NCBI GenBank assembly: GCA_000218745.1
Contig: GL947595.1
Span: forward strand, 343,795-407,794
Direction: 5' to 3'
DNA: 64,000 nucleotides
Source of the DNA: Prochlorococcus marinus bv. HNLC2
GTDB lineage: Bacteria > Cyanobacteriota > Cyanobacteriia > PCC-6307 > Cyanobiaceae
In this document: positions 18,082 through 27,845 of the stretch, in pieces
Layout of the letters: each line of letters starts with the position of its first letter
Position numbering within the stretch: the first letter of the stretch is position 1
Translations under genes and position numbers: made by a program
Notes under the pieces: generated by a model
The model's database searches: none
Seen by the model: the letters and a program-made list of their open reading frames with translations, nothing else
Told to the model about the DNA's origin: nothing

Positions 18082-18276
18082 TTACTTTTTATAGGGAATC
18101 ACTGGAATTTCTATTGGATTTCCTTTTTCTAACTTATATCTATTTATTTTTAATCTTTTTACACATAAAATTTTATTAACCTCTTTTTGACAAATTTTAT
18201 ATATTTCATTATTTGTTATTGAAAAAGCATTAAGGCCATAAAACAAAAAAGTAAGATAAGTAAAGATTATTTTCAT
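18082..18276 (-). CDS. Small secreted hypothetical protein (64 aa)
   Basis: The N-terminal 'MKIIFTYLTFLFYGLNAFS' reads as a signal peptide, and the mature part has two cysteines ('YKICQKEV', 'ILCVKRL') and a basic C-terminus. It lies 15 bp downstream of the DUF2103 gene on the same strand. A small periplasmic or exported protein of unknown role. Confidence 0.5.
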   Translation of the reverse strand: MKIIFTYLTFLFYGLNAFSITNNEIYKICQKEVNKILCVKRLKINRYKLEKGNPIEIPVIPYKK

Positions 18277-18291
18277 GGATTTACTCTTCCA

Positions 18292-18567
18292 TTATTTACA
18301 GTATGTACTTATAAGACACTCTAAGTCTTTTTTACTGATTTCAGTAGATATAAAAACTTCTTGAGCAGTTTGGCCTTTCCTTGCAATAGCTTTGTATCCA
18401 CTAATTGTACTTACTGATATCCTTATGGTTAAGTTAGTTGCTCTACCTCTAACTTTAGAAATAGAAGCAGGCGTTACAGTTTTGATATTTTCATTAGATG
18501 CTAATTTCTTTAAAACTGGAATTAGACCTTCAATGTAAGTACTATGTGTGATTACAATTCTTCCCAA
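18292..18567 (-). CDS. DUF2103 family protein
   Basis: The 91-residue product begins 'GRIVITHSTYIEGLIPVLKKLA' and continues 'TVTPASISKVRGRATNLTIRISV', then 'GYKAIARKGQTAQEVFIST'. This is the conserved pattern I know from the DUF2103 family, described as predicted metal-binding. It is common in cyanobacteria and lies next to petN here, transcribed divergently from it. Biochemical role is unknown. Confidence 0.75.
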   Translation of the reverse strand: MGRIVITHSTYIEGLIPVLKKLASNENIKTVTPASISKVRGRATNLTIRISVSTISGYKAIARKGQTAQEVFISTEISKKDLECLISTYCK

Positions 18568-18714
18568 TATAAAAATCCATTTTAATTATTCTAAAAGAAA
18601 TACTTGAAAATCACGTAATTCTTAGAAACTTATTCTTTTGATAATTTCATTAAATTAAAAATAATTATTTGTTATTCAACTTTTGTTATATTTAAATTAT
18701 TAAATCAATTAAAA

Positions 18715-18816
18715 ATGATCTTTCAAATTGGTTGGGCAGCATTAGCCGCCATATTTACTTTCTCAATAGCAATGGTGGTTTGGGGTAGAAATGGCGATGG
18801 ATCTATTGATATTTAA
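18715..18816 (+). CDS. petN: Cytochrome b6-f complex subunit PetN
   Basis: This 33-residue protein ([20 protein letters not shown]...) is the one-helix subunit VIII of the thylakoid cytochrome b6-f complex, which passes electrons from plastoquinol to plastocyanin. The pattern '[20 protein letters not shown]' is the PetN signature. It is a little longer at the C-terminus than the usual 29 residues. The gene is too short for routine length cut-offs. The start is the ATG at 18715. Confidence 0.9.
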
Positions 18817-18822
18817 AATATT

Positions 18823-18957
18823 TTGGGTCCTTTAGATTTTCAGGAGTTTGATAAGTTCCTTATTATAGGTTCATTCATTTTGCTTGTTCTTATAACCATA
18901 GCGGTTGCTTATATCTCTTTTATATCTTGGAAGGATAAAAGAAGAGTAGAAAAATAA
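18823..18957 (+). CDS. Small single-helix membrane protein next to petN (44 aa)
   Basis: A TTG-started frame 6 bp after petN encodes 'MGPLDFQEFDKF', one hydrophobic helix ('LIIGSFILLVLITIAVAYI') and a basic tail ('SWKDKRRVEK'). The tight spacing suggests co-transcription with petN, which hints at a role near thylakoid complexes. That is inference; I know no family name. Confidence 0.5.
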   Translation: MGPLDFQEFDKFLIIGSFILLVLITIAVAYISFISWKDKRRVEK

Positions 18958-18961
18958 TTAT

Positions 18962-19579
18962 TTATTTTTCTATCTTTTTTCTTTTCTCTCTTTCTGAGAG
19001 TATTGTTTCTCTAAGCAATTCCTTTGCTTGTTCAAATTTTTTAAGGTTGCTTATATATATACTTATATCCTTTTCAACTTTTGTTAAAGGTAGATTTAAT
19101 TCATTTGCAAGTTTAGTTAATACTTCTAACTTTGAAATATCTGCCTCCTCTTTGAAGTCATTAGCTAGCGTAATAATTTTGTAAATTCCTAATATCAATA
19201 TTCTAGAATAGTAGACTTTTTCTGAACTTTCTTGAATGATTTTGTTAGAAATTTCCTCAAGATTTTTATTATTATGAGATTTAATTGTTGCTTCAGAAAT
19301 TTTTAATATTTCGTCAGGACTAAAGTTTGTAGAATTACATAAAGCATTAAAAAGTTTTTCCAAATGATCTTTTGGCTCGTATCCATTTGTCAGTTCTTTA
19401 AATGTTTCCGAAAGACCAACGCAAAAATATGAGTCTTGAATAAATTCGCTTTGATGATTTAAAAGGTTAAGCTCCACCAGCATTTCATCTACAATTCTTT
19501 TATACAAGTTAGGAATAACAAATGGGAATTGCTCATGAAATAATGCTTTGCTATCAGAGACTGTCAATTTTTCTTTCAA
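18962..19579 (-). CDS. thf1: Photosystem II biogenesis protein Thf1/Psb29
   Basis: Thf1/Psb29 supports photosystem II assembly and repair and works with the FtsH protease that degrades damaged D1. The conserved start of the family, 'TVSDSKALFHEQFPFVIPNLYKRIVDEMLVELNLL', is here followed by a helical domain and a charged C-terminal coiled coil ending 'SEREKRKKIEK'. The frame extends to a TTG at 19624, but the family begins near 'KLTVSDSK', so I choose the internal TTG at 19579 (about 205 residues). clpP lies divergently just upstream and ftsH follows it. Confidence 0.85.
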   Translation of the reverse strand: MKEKLTVSDSKALFHEQFPFVIPNLYKRIVDEMLVELNLLNHQSEFIQDSYFCVGLSETFKELTNGYEPKDHLEKLFNALCNSTNFSPDEILKISEATIKSHNNKNLEEISNKIIQESSEKVYYSRILILGIYKIITLANDFKEEADISKLEVLTKLANELNLPLTKVEKDISIYISNLKKFEQAKELLRETILSEREKRKKIEK

Positions 19580-19659
19580 TTTTTTATATGTAAACCTTAA
19601 TAACCTTAGCGTAAGTTGACTCAATATCGTTAAGATCTAATAAACTAATAAATATTATT

Positions 19660-20250
19660 ATGATCCCTTTAGTTCTTGAAGAGTCTGGTGGTACCGAAAG
19701 GGTATTTGATATTTACTCTAGATTGCTTAGAGAAAGGATAATTTTCCTTGGAGAGCCGGTAACTAGTGATACAGCTAATAGGATAGTTGCTCAACTCCTT
19801 TTTTTAGAGGCAGAAGATCCTGAAAAAGATATATATATGTATATAAATTCTCCAGGGGGCTCAGTATATGATGGACTTGGCATTTTTGATACAATGCAAC
19901 ATGTCAAACCTGATATTAATACTGTATGTGTAGGTCTAGCAGCTAGCATGGGCGCTTTTTTATTGGCAGCTGGAACCAAAGGTAAGAGAAGCAGTCTAAG
20001 GCACTCTAGAATTATGATTCATCAGCCTTTAGGGGGAGCAAGAGGGCAAGCCAGTGATATCAGAATTCAAGCTGATGAAATTTTGTTTTTAAAAGAGAGA
20101 TTAAATGTCGAGTTGTCAGAAAGAACTGGTCAAGATTTAGATAAAGTTAAAGAAGATACAGATAGAGATTTTTATATGTCTCCTTCTGAAGCCGTTGATT
20201 ATGGATTAATAGATTTAGTTTTAAATAAAAAACCTGTTCCAGGTAGTTAA
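19660..20250 (+). CDS. clpP: ATP-dependent Clp protease proteolytic subunit ClpP
   Basis: This serine protease subunit forms the tetradecameric barrel fed by ClpX or ClpC. The 196-residue protein has the catalytic serine in 'GLAASMGAF' (S96), the histidine in 'RIMIHQP' (H121) and the aspartate in the 'DTDRDF' region near residue 170. Cyanobacteria carry several clpP genes, and which paralogue this is cannot be settled here. Its stop codon directly abuts that of the convergent ftsH. The 5' region is only 35 bp from the longest thf1 frame, so promoters overlap. Confidence 0.96.
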   Translation: MIPLVLEESGGTERVFDIYSRLLRERIIFLGEPVTSDTANRIVAQLLFLEAEDPEKDIYMYINSPGGSVYDGLGIFDTMQHVKPDINTVCVGLAASMGAFLLAAGTKGKRSSLRHSRIMIHQPLGGARGQASDIRIQADEILFLKERLNVELSERTGQDLDKVKEDTDRDFYMSPSEAVDYGLIDLVLNKKPVPGS

Positions 20251-22164
20251 TTAATTAAGTAACTGTGGAGTCCTGTTTTTTTCTGGAATAGTAGTAAATT
20301 CTGCAAGGATTTTAAGAAATTCTTCAGCATCTAATGTTTCTTTTTCTATAAGAATCTCAACTAATTTATCCATTGCTTCCCTGTTGTTATCAAGAATTTT
20401 ATAAGTTTCTTTATAACAATCTTTTACCATAACTCTAATACTTTCATCAATCTGCTTTGAAATTGAATCAGATACTTCACTTCTAGTCATAAGATCTCTT
20501 CCAACAAAAACTTCTTGATTTCCACCTTCTAAAGCGATAGGTCCTAAATTACTCATCCCAAATCTAGTAACCATTTGTCTTGCCATAGATGCTATTTGCT
20601 GAAAATCACCACCTGCACCTGTAGTTATTTCACCTTTACCAAAAACAACATCTTCAGCGGCTCTTCCTCCAAGAGCACCCATTATGCGAGCTTTTAATTG
20701 TGCTTTACTTATTAATGTTTGTTCATCATCTGGTGTAAACCAAGTAAGTCCCTTAGCTTGTCCTCTTGGTATAACAGTAACCTTTTGTACTGGGTCATGT
20801 GCTTTTACAAGTGAACCAATTATTGCATGACCTATTTCATGGTAAGCGATTAATCTTTTGCTTCTTCCATCAGTGAGTGGAGATCCTTCCATGCCGGCAA
20901 CTATTCTATCTACAGAATCGTCAATCTCTAAAATACTTATAGAATTTTTTCTCCTTCTAGCAGTTAAAATTGCAGCTTCATTAAGCAAATTAGCTAAATC
21001 TGCACCAGTAAAACCTGGTGTTCTTCTCGCAATACTTTCTAAGGTTAGATTTTCATCTAATTTTTTATTTCTAGAATGAACCTGAAGAATTGAAAGTCTT
21101 CCTTTAATATCTGGAGCGTCTACTGTAACTTGCCTATCAAATCTACCAGGTCTCATCAGAGCTGAATCTAATACATCTGGTCTATTTGTTGCTGCAATAA
21201 TAATAATTCCACTATTACCCTCAAATCCGTCCATTTCAGTAAGGAGTTGATTTAAGGTCTGTTCCCTTTCATCATTACCACCCCCTATACCTGCTCCTCT
21301 TTGACGTCCTACAGCATCAATCTCATCAATAAATATTAAACATGGACTATTTTCTTTTGCCCTCTTAAATAAGTCTCTAACTCTACTTGCACCAACTCCA
21401 ACAAACATTTCAACAAATTCAGAACCTGATAGAGAGAAGAATGGAACACCAGCTTCTCCAGCTATTGCTTTTGCTAATAAAGTCTTACCAGTTCCTGGTG
21501 GTCCAACTAATAGAACACCTTTAGGGATTTTAGCTCCTACAGAAGTAAACTTTTCAGGCTTTTTTAAAAATGTGACAACTTCTTCTAAATCTTCTTTTGC
21601 TTCATTTACACCTGCAACATCATCGAATACAACACCTGTATTAGCTTCCATTGCAAATCTTGCTTTTGTTTTCCCAAACTGCATAGCTTGTCCAGGGCCT
21701 CCTGGCATTCCATTGGATCTTCTAGCAAGCAAAATAAGTCCGCCAATTAGTAGCACTGGAAATATTAAATTACCTGCGATTCCTAATGCTGGAGGGGTTG
21801 TTTTAACAGGATGAACATCAAAACTTATCCCTTCATTCTTTAAATTGTTAATTAATTCAGGTGTTAGGCCAGGAAGATCAACTCTAAGTCTTTGTACTTT
21901 ATTATCAAGATCGGAATCAACTGTTTCAACAACAGCATTTCTCCCTCCGTCATAAATATCAACTGAAGTAACTCTACCCGCTTCGATATAGTCTAGAAAT
22001 CTTCCATAACTCATTCGTGCAACTGCTGCATTTTTAGGAGCTATTGTGGTTCCGTTTGATTTGAGAGAATCTACATCATTATTTGATAATAGCTGCCATG
22101 ATAATCCTACAACGATAGCTATCGGTAAAAGCCACAATATAATAGTTTTAAATTTTTGATTCAT
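20251..22164 (-). CDS. ftsH: ATP-dependent zinc metalloprotease FtsH
   Basis: This thylakoid or plasma membrane AAA+ metalloprotease degrades damaged membrane proteins, including photosystem II D1. It has an N-terminal membrane helix ('[16 protein letters not shown]'), a periplasmic/lumenal domain, a second helix, the AAA domain with Walker A 'GPPGTGKT' and Walker B '[10 protein letters not shown]', the SRH element 'RPGRFDRQ', and the zinc-binding 'HEIGH'. The reading frame extends upstream to a TTG, but the ATG at 22164 (MNQKF) is the natural start. The length is about 637 residues, normal for FtsH. Confidence 0.97.
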   Translation of the reverse strand: MNQKFKTIILWLLPIAIVVGLSWQLLSNNDVDSLKSNGTTIAPKNAAVARMSYGRFLDYIEAGRVTSVDIYDGGRNAVVETVDSDLDNKVQRLRVDLPGLTPELINNLKNEGISFDVHPVKTTPPALGIAGNLIFPVLLIGGLILLARRSNGMPGGPGQAMQFGKTKARFAMEANTGVVFDDVAGVNEAKEDLEEVVTFLKKPEKFTSVGAKIPKGVLLVGPPGTGKTLLAKAIAGEAGVPFFSLSGSEFVEMFVGVGASRVRDLFKRAKENSPCLIFIDEIDAVGRQRGAGIGGGNDEREQTLNQLLTEMDGFEGNSGIIIIAATNRPDVLDSALMRPGRFDRQVTVDAPDIKGRLSILQVHSRNKKLDENLTLESIARRTPGFTGADLANLLNEAAILTARRRKNSISILEIDDSVDRIVAGMEGSPLTDGRSKRLIAYHEIGHAIIGSLVKAHDPVQKVTVIPRGQAKGLTWFTPDDEQTLISKAQLKARIMGALGGRAAEDVVFGKGEITTGAGGDFQQIASMARQMVTRFGMSNLGPIALEGGNQEVFVGRDLMTRSEVSDSISKQIDESIRVMVKDCYKETYKILDNNREAMDKLVEILIEKETLDAEEFLKILAEFTTIPEKNRTPQLLN

Positions 22165-22317
22165 TAATAACAACAGGTCATTAAATCTAATTCTAGAATG
22201 TGTTAGTTAATTTCGTTGAAAATTTTTAATCTTAACAAAAAGTTTTATGCAAAAATATTATTATAACCTCATACTTATTTCTCGAAATAGTTTAGTTGTC
22301 TTACCTCATAAATTAAT

Positions 22318-22533
22318 ATGAATTTCCAAATCAATCAAAAAGTAAAGTTAATTGTACCTTTGCCTTACTTAAAAACATCTGACAACATGCCTATGCTTAG
22401 GCCTCCAGATCTTGTAGCAATTGATGAAATTGGTCAAATTTCATCTATAAAATCTCCTAATTCTGTTGAAGTTAAGTTTAGAAGAGGATCATTTTTAATA
22501 GATGTTGACAAATTGGAATTAGTAGAAGATTAG
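22318..22533 (+). CDS. sipA: SipA-like regulator (DUF3148, NAD(P)H dehydrogenase assembly family)
   Basis: The 71-residue protein has 'VKLIVPLPYLKTSDNMPMLRPPDLV' and 'VKFRRGSFLIDVDKLE', the core of the DUF3148 family. In other cyanobacteria the family member SipA binds the histidine kinase NblS/Hik33 and related proteins are tied to NDH-1 assembly. This member is the standard length. Its 3' end overlaps the convergent M16 peptidase gene by 4 bp. Partner and role in this organism are inferred. Confidence 0.8.
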   Translation: MNFQINQKVKLIVPLPYLKTSDNMPMLRPPDLVAIDEIGQISSIKSPNSVEVKFRRGSFLIDVDKLELVED

Positions 22534-23747
22534 AATCTATCTTGCCAAATCTTTTTTATTTGATTACAGTAACTTTCTTTTCCGCTTATACTTAATGAAG
22601 GATTTAGAAGGTACTTTTTAGCAGTCTCTAATATTTCCTTTGAATCAATTTTAGAAATTTTTTCAATAAATTTTTCATCTAGTTTTGGATCCATATTTAA
22701 TCCAAGTAGTTGAACCTTTCTGTTAATAATCTCTTCTGTAGTTTGGGAAGATAATGAAATTGCAGCTTTAAACTTGATTTTTGCTAAATCGAGTTCATCT
22801 TTTGATAAAAGCCTACTTGTAATCTGATCCCATAAGTTCAATAGATGATTAAAAGTATCTAAACAATTATTAGTCGATGAAGATAAATAAATCAAAAAAG
22901 GCGCTGAAGTTTTTCTTAATGGATTAAAAACCCCAGCATCATAAGTTAACCCATTTCTTTCTCTAAAAATTCTAAAAAGTTTTGAGCTCATCCCATAGGC
23001 CAAATAAGATTCTAATATTTTTAGGTTTACAAAATCATTGTGTTTAGATGAGCATGTTTTGTTACCAATTAAAAAGATAACTTGGTTTGTATTTTGATAA
23101 TGTACTTTACATTTTTTCTTATAAAAATTACTACTATTTTTTTCATAAATTAAATTCTTATAAACTGATCGATTAGAAATTATTGAATCAATATTTTGCA
23201 TATTTTCATAGTAGAAATTTGATAAAAGTACTTTTTTTCTTTTCTTAAAGTTATTATATTCATCTAAAATATCTTCATAATTTATATTATTAATATTATT
23301 TATATAACCATTTGTATCGTATGCGTAAGGATGGTTTTTATAAACTAATTTTTTCCAATTTTCAAATGCTTTACTAAAGGGATTTTCTATTGATTTCTTA
23401 ATATAATTACTAGTATTTAGCTTGCATATTTTAAATTGATCTTTAGATAAAATTGGTTTCTCTATAATAGACTTTAAAATTGGATAAACGTCTTTAAAGT
23501 ATAAATTTATGGATTTTATATTAATTAATATTCCATCTTCAAAGGTTTCACAATTTAAATCTGCTCCATATGAATCAATATAATCTGATAATTTGAAATT
23601 ATCATAACCTTCGCAACCCCTAATAATTAATGAACTTAAAATTTGATTAATCCCCTTTTTATCCTTACTGTCTTTATTACTTCCCCCTGAAACCCATATA
23701 CTTGCAACTTTTATATTACTTTTATAATCTAAATAATAAAAATTCAT
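22530..23747 (-). CDS. M16 family peptidase-like protein, inactive subunit type
   Basis: This 405-residue M16-fold protein lacks the zinc-binding HxxEH motif; the equivalent region reads 'INQILSSLIIRGCEG'. It keeps the C-terminal half features around 'RERNGLTYDAGVFNP', which in M16B pairs supply the Arg/Tyr substrate contacts. It lies 2 bp downstream of the active-type M16 gene, so the two probably form a heterodimeric processing peptidase. Substrate is unknown. Confidence 0.82.
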   Translation of the reverse strand: MNFYYLDYKSNIKVASIWVSGGSNKDSKDKKGINQILSSLIIRGCEGYDNFKLSDYIDSYGADLNCETFEDGILINIKSINLYFKDVYPILKSIIEKPILSKDQFKICKLNTSNYIKKSIENPFSKAFENWKKLVYKNHPYAYDTNGYINNINNINYEDILDEYNNFKKRKKVLLSNFYYENMQNIDSIISNRSVYKNLIYEKNSSNFYKKKCKVHYQNTNQVIFLIGNKTCSSKHNDFVNLKILESYLAYGMSSKLFRIFRERNGLTYDAGVFNPLRKTSAPFLIYLSSSTNNCLDTFNHLLNLWDQITSRLLSKDELDLAKIKFKAAISLSSQTTEEIINRKVQLLGLNMDPKLDEKFIEKISKIDSKEILETAKKYLLNPSLSISGKESYCNQIKKIWQDRF

Positions 23748-23749
23748 AA

Positions 23750-24991
23750 TTAAATCTTTTCAATAATCAAAGTAAAGTTTTCATCTGACAAGTAATTAAA
23801 AATTTTTTTAAAATTTTCTATATTACTCCAATATTCCATATTTTTTTTATATTCTAATTGAGGGTTTTTCCTATCCCATAAAAGATTATTTCCAAAAAAT
23901 TGAGTTAGCTGAGATGGTGTTTCTAAATTAAATATATAATTACTATTTATAATTCTTGATGCTCTTTTAAGTTCTTCTCTAGAAATATCTCTTTCTATAA
24001 ACAATTTATTCATTGTCTTTTCTAAAATTTTTTCTATTACTAATAAATTTTCTTTTTTAAAAGATATTTCGATAATAAATAGACTGCCAAACTCACCTGA
24101 ATGTACATCAGCATAAACAGACTCTACAAGGTTATTATCCTCCTTAAGAGGTCTTATTAATTTTCCATTATGTCCATCGCATAAAATAGAAGCAAGCATC
24201 TCAAAAGCTAATATGAATTTTTGATCTTTGTTTGAGGGTATCTGCCAAGCAGTAAATATTCTAGAAAATTCAATTTCTTTAAACTTAATTATTTTCTTGC
24301 CATTTTTAATCAAAGATTTATGTTTAGGAATCTTATTTGTACAATTTTTATGTTTTGAATAAGGCAGTTCAAAATTGTCAAATATTTCTATTGCGTTTGT
24401 AGGTAAGTTCCCTGCAAATGCAAAACAGATATTTTTCAAAATATATTGGTTAGTATGAAATTTTATTAGATCATTAATTGATAGAGATTTTACTATCTCT
24501 TTTTCTCCAAGAATAGTTTTACTATAAAAATGATCTATCCAAACTTCTTTTAAAAACAAACCAAAAAGTATTTCATCTGGCTGGTCTAAAGATTGCATTA
24601 TTTCTTCAATAACTACAGATTTTTCTTTAATAAATTCTTTATTATTTAGATATGGATTTAAGACTAAATTTGTTAATAAATAAAGGGACTCTTTGAAATT
24701 AGCTGATGGTGTGAGAACGTAGTAATGTGAATCATCATAACCAGTAGAAGCATTACTGTTCCCACCAAGAGACTCTATTCTTTTATCGAACTCTCCAGGT
24801 AATGATTTTCTACACCCTTTAAAAATCATATGCTCTAAGAAGTGAGCTGTTCCTCCTTTATCTTTTTCTTCAAATGAAATACCCCCTTTACACCAAATAT
24901 CTATTGAAATTAATGATGAATTTTTCTTATTAACAAAAACACTATCTGTTTTACTTGGATGTTTCCAATATTTGATTCCTTCAATATCCAT
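23750..24991 (-). CDS. M16 family zinc peptidase (active subunit type)
   Basis: The 413-residue protein carries the inverted zinc motif HxxEH as 'HFLEH' at residues 50-54, with a downstream glutamate in 'SVVIEEIMQSLDQ' as the third ligand. The two-domain M16B fold is complete in length. It lies immediately upstream of the motif-less partner, giving a catalytic plus non-catalytic pair like PqqL/PqqE-type or mitochondrial processing peptidase arrangements. It is divergent from pcyA, with about 37 bp between starts. Confidence 0.9.
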   Translation of the reverse strand: MDIEGIKYWKHPSKTDSVFVNKKNSSLISIDIWCKGGISFEEKDKGGTAHFLEHMIFKGCRKSLPGEFDKRIESLGGNSNASTGYDDSHYYVLTPSANFKESLYLLTNLVLNPYLNNKEFIKEKSVVIEEIMQSLDQPDEILFGLFLKEVWIDHFYSKTILGEKEIVKSLSINDLIKFHTNQYILKNICFAFAGNLPTNAIEIFDNFELPYSKHKNCTNKIPKHKSLIKNGKKIIKFKEIEFSRIFTAWQIPSNKDQKFILAFEMLASILCDGHNGKLIRPLKEDNNLVESVYADVHSGEFGSLFIIEISFKKENLLVIEKILEKTMNKLFIERDISREELKRASRIINSNYIFNLETPSQLTQFFGNNLLWDRKNPQLEYKKNMEYWSNIENFKKIFNYLSDENFTLIIEKI

Positions 24992-25028
24992 TTAGAAAAA
25001 TTTTTCCTACAATTAAATTACTTTAACT

Positions 25029-25757
25029 TTGTCTTTGGCTGATTCTTTAAATAAAACAAAATTAATTGATCCATTTATCTTATCTTTATTGAGGAATATT
25101 GGTGAGAAGAGATCATTATTAAATAATCTTGAATCCATAAATATTAACTCAGACTTCTTAAATATTGTAAGTGATAATAAACAATGCGAATTTTACATAG
25201 AGAATCAATTTCATAAAGCAAAAGGTTTTAGAAAATTACATGTCGAAATAGCAGAATTTTCTAATAGTTTAAAAATTCTTCACGTTGTTTTTTTTCCTGA
25301 CCCCAATTTTAATATTCCAATTTTTGGTTTGGATCTTGTAAAAGTTAATGAACTCATAACAGCTGCAATAGTTGATTTGTCTCCAGTTTCAAACTCAATT
25401 AATTATGAATTAGAATCTCAACTAATAGATGCAAACAAAGATAATTTTGGAATTAAGAGAAAAATTCCAGAATGGGGAGCAATTTTTTCTGAACATGTTT
25501 TCTTTGCATCTTTAAAAAATAAAGAAGATCAAAATTATTTTTATAAATTAGTAGATGAATATATAAAAATTTTAGTAAACTATTCAAAAAACATACTTCC
25601 TGATGAAGAACCACAAAATATTCAGGAACGTATTTACTATCAAAAACAATATTGTATTCAACAGATGAAAAATGAAAAAACAAGTATGGTTTTACTAAAG
25701 TATTTTGATAAAAAATGGGTCGATAGATACATCAAGGAAATATTATTTGATTTTTAA
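25029..25757 (+). CDS. pcyA: Phycocyanobilin:ferredoxin oxidoreductase PcyA
   Basis: PcyA reduces biliverdin IX alpha to phycocyanobilin using ferredoxin. The 242-residue protein has the catalytic residues in the expected settings: His85 in 'LHVVFFPDP' and Asp102 in 'IFGLDLV', plus 'AAIVDLSP' and '[12 protein letters not shown]'. Start is TTG at 25029 (MSLADSL). Prochlorococcus lacks full phycobilisomes, so the pigment probably serves a photoreceptor or residual phycoerythrin; this is known of the genus in general and not shown here. Its stop overlaps the ATG of the next gene by one base. Confidence 0.93.
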   Translation: MSLADSLNKTKLIDPFILSLLRNIGEKRSLLNNLESININSDFLNIVSDNKQCEFYIENQFHKAKGFRKLHVEIAEFSNSLKILHVVFFPDPNFNIPIFGLDLVKVNELITAAIVDLSPVSNSINYELESQLIDANKDNFGIKRKIPEWGAIFSEHVFFASLKNKEDQNYFYKLVDEYIKILVNYSKNILPDEEPQNIQERIYYQKQYCIQQMKNEKTSMVLLKYFDKKWVDRYIKEILFDF

Positions 25758-26674
25758 TGCATGTAATGAAGTTTCCAAAGTTTTTTTTATTATCTTTAAT
25801 CCTTTCACCATTTTTATTCATAAATTTTTCTTGTTCTAATGAGAAAAAGTTTAGAGAGTATGAGAATTTAAATTTAGAACAGGATATTATTCCATCCTTA
25901 AAAGGTGTAGCTGCACTAGGACAACTTTCCCCAGCTGGTGAGGTAAGAAAATTAGCTTCCCCCGTAAGTCAATTTGGTACTTTTCCAAGAGTTATTGAAT
26001 TGTTTGTTAAAGAAGGTGATTATGTAGAAAAAAATACTGTTTTGGCAACCTTCGAGAATAGAGAAAAATTAAAATCTGAACTTCAAAAAAAAGAATATCT
26101 TTTAGAAACTAATGATCTTGAAATCTCTTTAAAAGAAGATCAACTCAAAAGATTTAAATTAGCTTTTGATAAAAATGCATACTCAGAAATTCAGTTTTCT
26201 CAGAGAAAAGATGAACTTTTAAAACTTAAAAAACAAAAGATTATTAATTTGGCTGATAGAAAAGCTATTCTAATCGATCTTTCTAATTCACAACTTCGTA
26301 GTCCAATTAACGGTTATATCTTATCTATCAATACAAGGGTAGGAGAAAGATCAAATTCAGAAGGGGTGTTGGATATTGGAGCAAGTCAAAATATGGAAGC
26401 TACTATTGAAGTCTATGAGTCAGATATTGATAGGGTATTTCTTAATCAAAGTGTTGAATTAACAAGTGAAAATGGTGGATTTGAGGATAAGCTTTTTGGA
26501 TTTGTAGTAAGAATTAATCCCAGGGTTAAACAAAGAAAAGTTTTATCTACTGATCCAACCGGTGATGCTGACGCAAGAGTTATTGAAGTTTTAGTAAAAT
26601 TAAATAAGGAATCTATTGAAAAAGTAAAGTCGTTCGCTGGAATGAAGGTAATCGCGAGATTTATTCCTAAATGA
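25757..26674 (+). CDS. devB: DevB-type ABC exporter membrane-fusion protein
   Basis: This 305-residue HlyD-family periplasmic adaptor bridges an ABC exporter to the outer envelope. It begins with a hydrophobic segment ending 'FLFINFSCSNEK', which could be a lipoprotein cleavage site, then a lipoyl-like part ('GTFPRVIELFVKEGDYVEK'), a coiled-coil hairpin and 'LRSPINGYILSI'. devC and devA follow. In heterocystous relatives DevBCA exports glycolipids; the substrate here is unknown. Translational overlaps link it to pcyA upstream and devC downstream. Confidence 0.88.
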   Translation: MHVMKFPKFFLLSLILSPFLFINFSCSNEKKFREYENLNLEQDIIPSLKGVAALGQLSPAGEVRKLASPVSQFGTFPRVIELFVKEGDYVEKNTVLATFENREKLKSELQKKEYLLETNDLEISLKEDQLKRFKLAFDKNAYSEIQFSQRKDELLKLKKQKIINLADRKAILIDLSNSQLRSPINGYILSINTRVGERSNSEGVLDIGASQNMEATIEVYESDIDRVFLNQSVELTSENGGFEDKLFGFVVRINPRVKQRKVLSTDPTGDADARVIEVLVKLNKESIEKVKSFAGMKVIARFIPK

Positions 26675-27837
26675 ATTTTATTAAATTCAGGAAAATACCA
26701 TTAGCTTGGTTGTTGTTAAGTCGTCAACCCTTAAGATTACTTGTTGCAATTGCAGGTATAAGTTTTGCTGGCATTTTAATGTTTATGCAGTTAGGTTTTC
26801 GTGATGGTTTGTTTGATGCAAGCGTTACTGTACATAGATTGCTAGATGCGGATTTAGTTCTAATAAGTCCTAGATCAAAAAGTTCTATAAGTATGAGTGG
26901 CTTTCCTAAAAGAAGATTAATACAAGCTTTAGCCCAAAAAGAAGTATTATCAGTCGCACCTGTAAATTTAAATTATCTTCTTTGGAGGAATCCTGAGAAT
27001 TTAAAAACTAGATCAATACTTGCTTTGGGGTTTAATCCTGAGGATTCACTTTTAATTGATGAGAAATTTAAAGCTAAAGCGGAATCCTTGAAAAATCCTG
27101 GACGAGTATTATTTGACACACTATCAAGACCTGAATTTGGTCCTATAGAAGAATGGTATAATAATGGAAGAAGTGTTGAAACAGAAGTTGCTGGTAAAAG
27201 AGTAAAAGTTGAGGGATTGGTAGAGTTAGGCCCATCATTTGGAGCAGATGGAAACTTAATTACAAGTAGAGAGACATTTCTTAGGCTATTATCAGGCAAT
27301 CCTAAAGGTAGTATAGAAATTGGACTAATAAAGCTTTCTGCTGAATCTGATCACCAATTTATTAAAAATATTCTTAATAAATCACTTCCTAATGATGTGA
27401 GAGTACTAACCAAGAGGGAATTTATTGATTTTGAAAAAAATTATTGGAGAGATAGTACTGCAATTGGTTTTATCTTTAGTCTTGGGGCTTTGATGGGTTT
27501 TGTTGTTGGATGTGTTGTTGTATATCAAATATTATATAGCGACGTAAGTGATCATCTTCCTGAATATGCAACCTTGATGGCCATGGGGTATAGATTAAAG
27601 TCACTGTTATTTGTTGTTGCTAGAGAGGGATTTTTACTCGCTTTATTTGGTTACATACCAGCTTATTTATCTGGTCAGATTTTATATGCAGTAATAAGAG
27701 ACTCAACTAAATTACCTATTTCAATGGATTCAAGTAAAGCTGTCCTTATTTTTGTACTTATTTTAATTATGTGTATGGGTTCTGCTGCAATAGCTATGCG
27801 AAAATTAGTTGATGCTGATCCTGCAGAAATATTTTAA
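26671..27837 (+). CDS. devC: DevC-type ABC transporter permease
   Basis: This 388-residue MacB/FtsX-like permease has an N-terminal membrane helix ('LLVAIAGISFAGILMFMQL'), a large extracytoplasmic domain, and three C-terminal helices ('FVVGCVVVYQILYSDV', 'GFLLALFGYIPAYL' and 'AVLIFVLILIMCMGS'). It overlaps the 3' end of the adaptor gene by 4 bp and precedes the ATPase gene by 8 bp. The order adaptor-permease-ATPase is the DevBCA arrangement. Confidence 0.88.
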   Translation: MNFIKFRKIPLAWLLLSRQPLRLLVAIAGISFAGILMFMQLGFRDGLFDASVTVHRLLDADLVLISPRSKSSISMSGFPKRRLIQALAQKEVLSVAPVNLNYLLWRNPENLKTRSILALGFNPEDSLLIDEKFKAKAESLKNPGRVLFDTLSRPEFGPIEEWYNNGRSVETEVAGKRVKVEGLVELGPSFGADGNLITSRETFLRLLSGNPKGSIEIGLIKLSAESDHQFIKNILNKSLPNDVRVLTKREFIDFEKNYWRDSTAIGFIFSLGALMGFVVGCVVVYQILYSDVSDHLPEYATLMAMGYRLKSLLFVVAREGFLLALFGYIPAYLSGQILYAVIRDSTKLPISMDSSKAVLIFVLILIMCMGSAAIAMRKLVDADPAEIF

Positions 27838-27845
27838 TAATTGAT

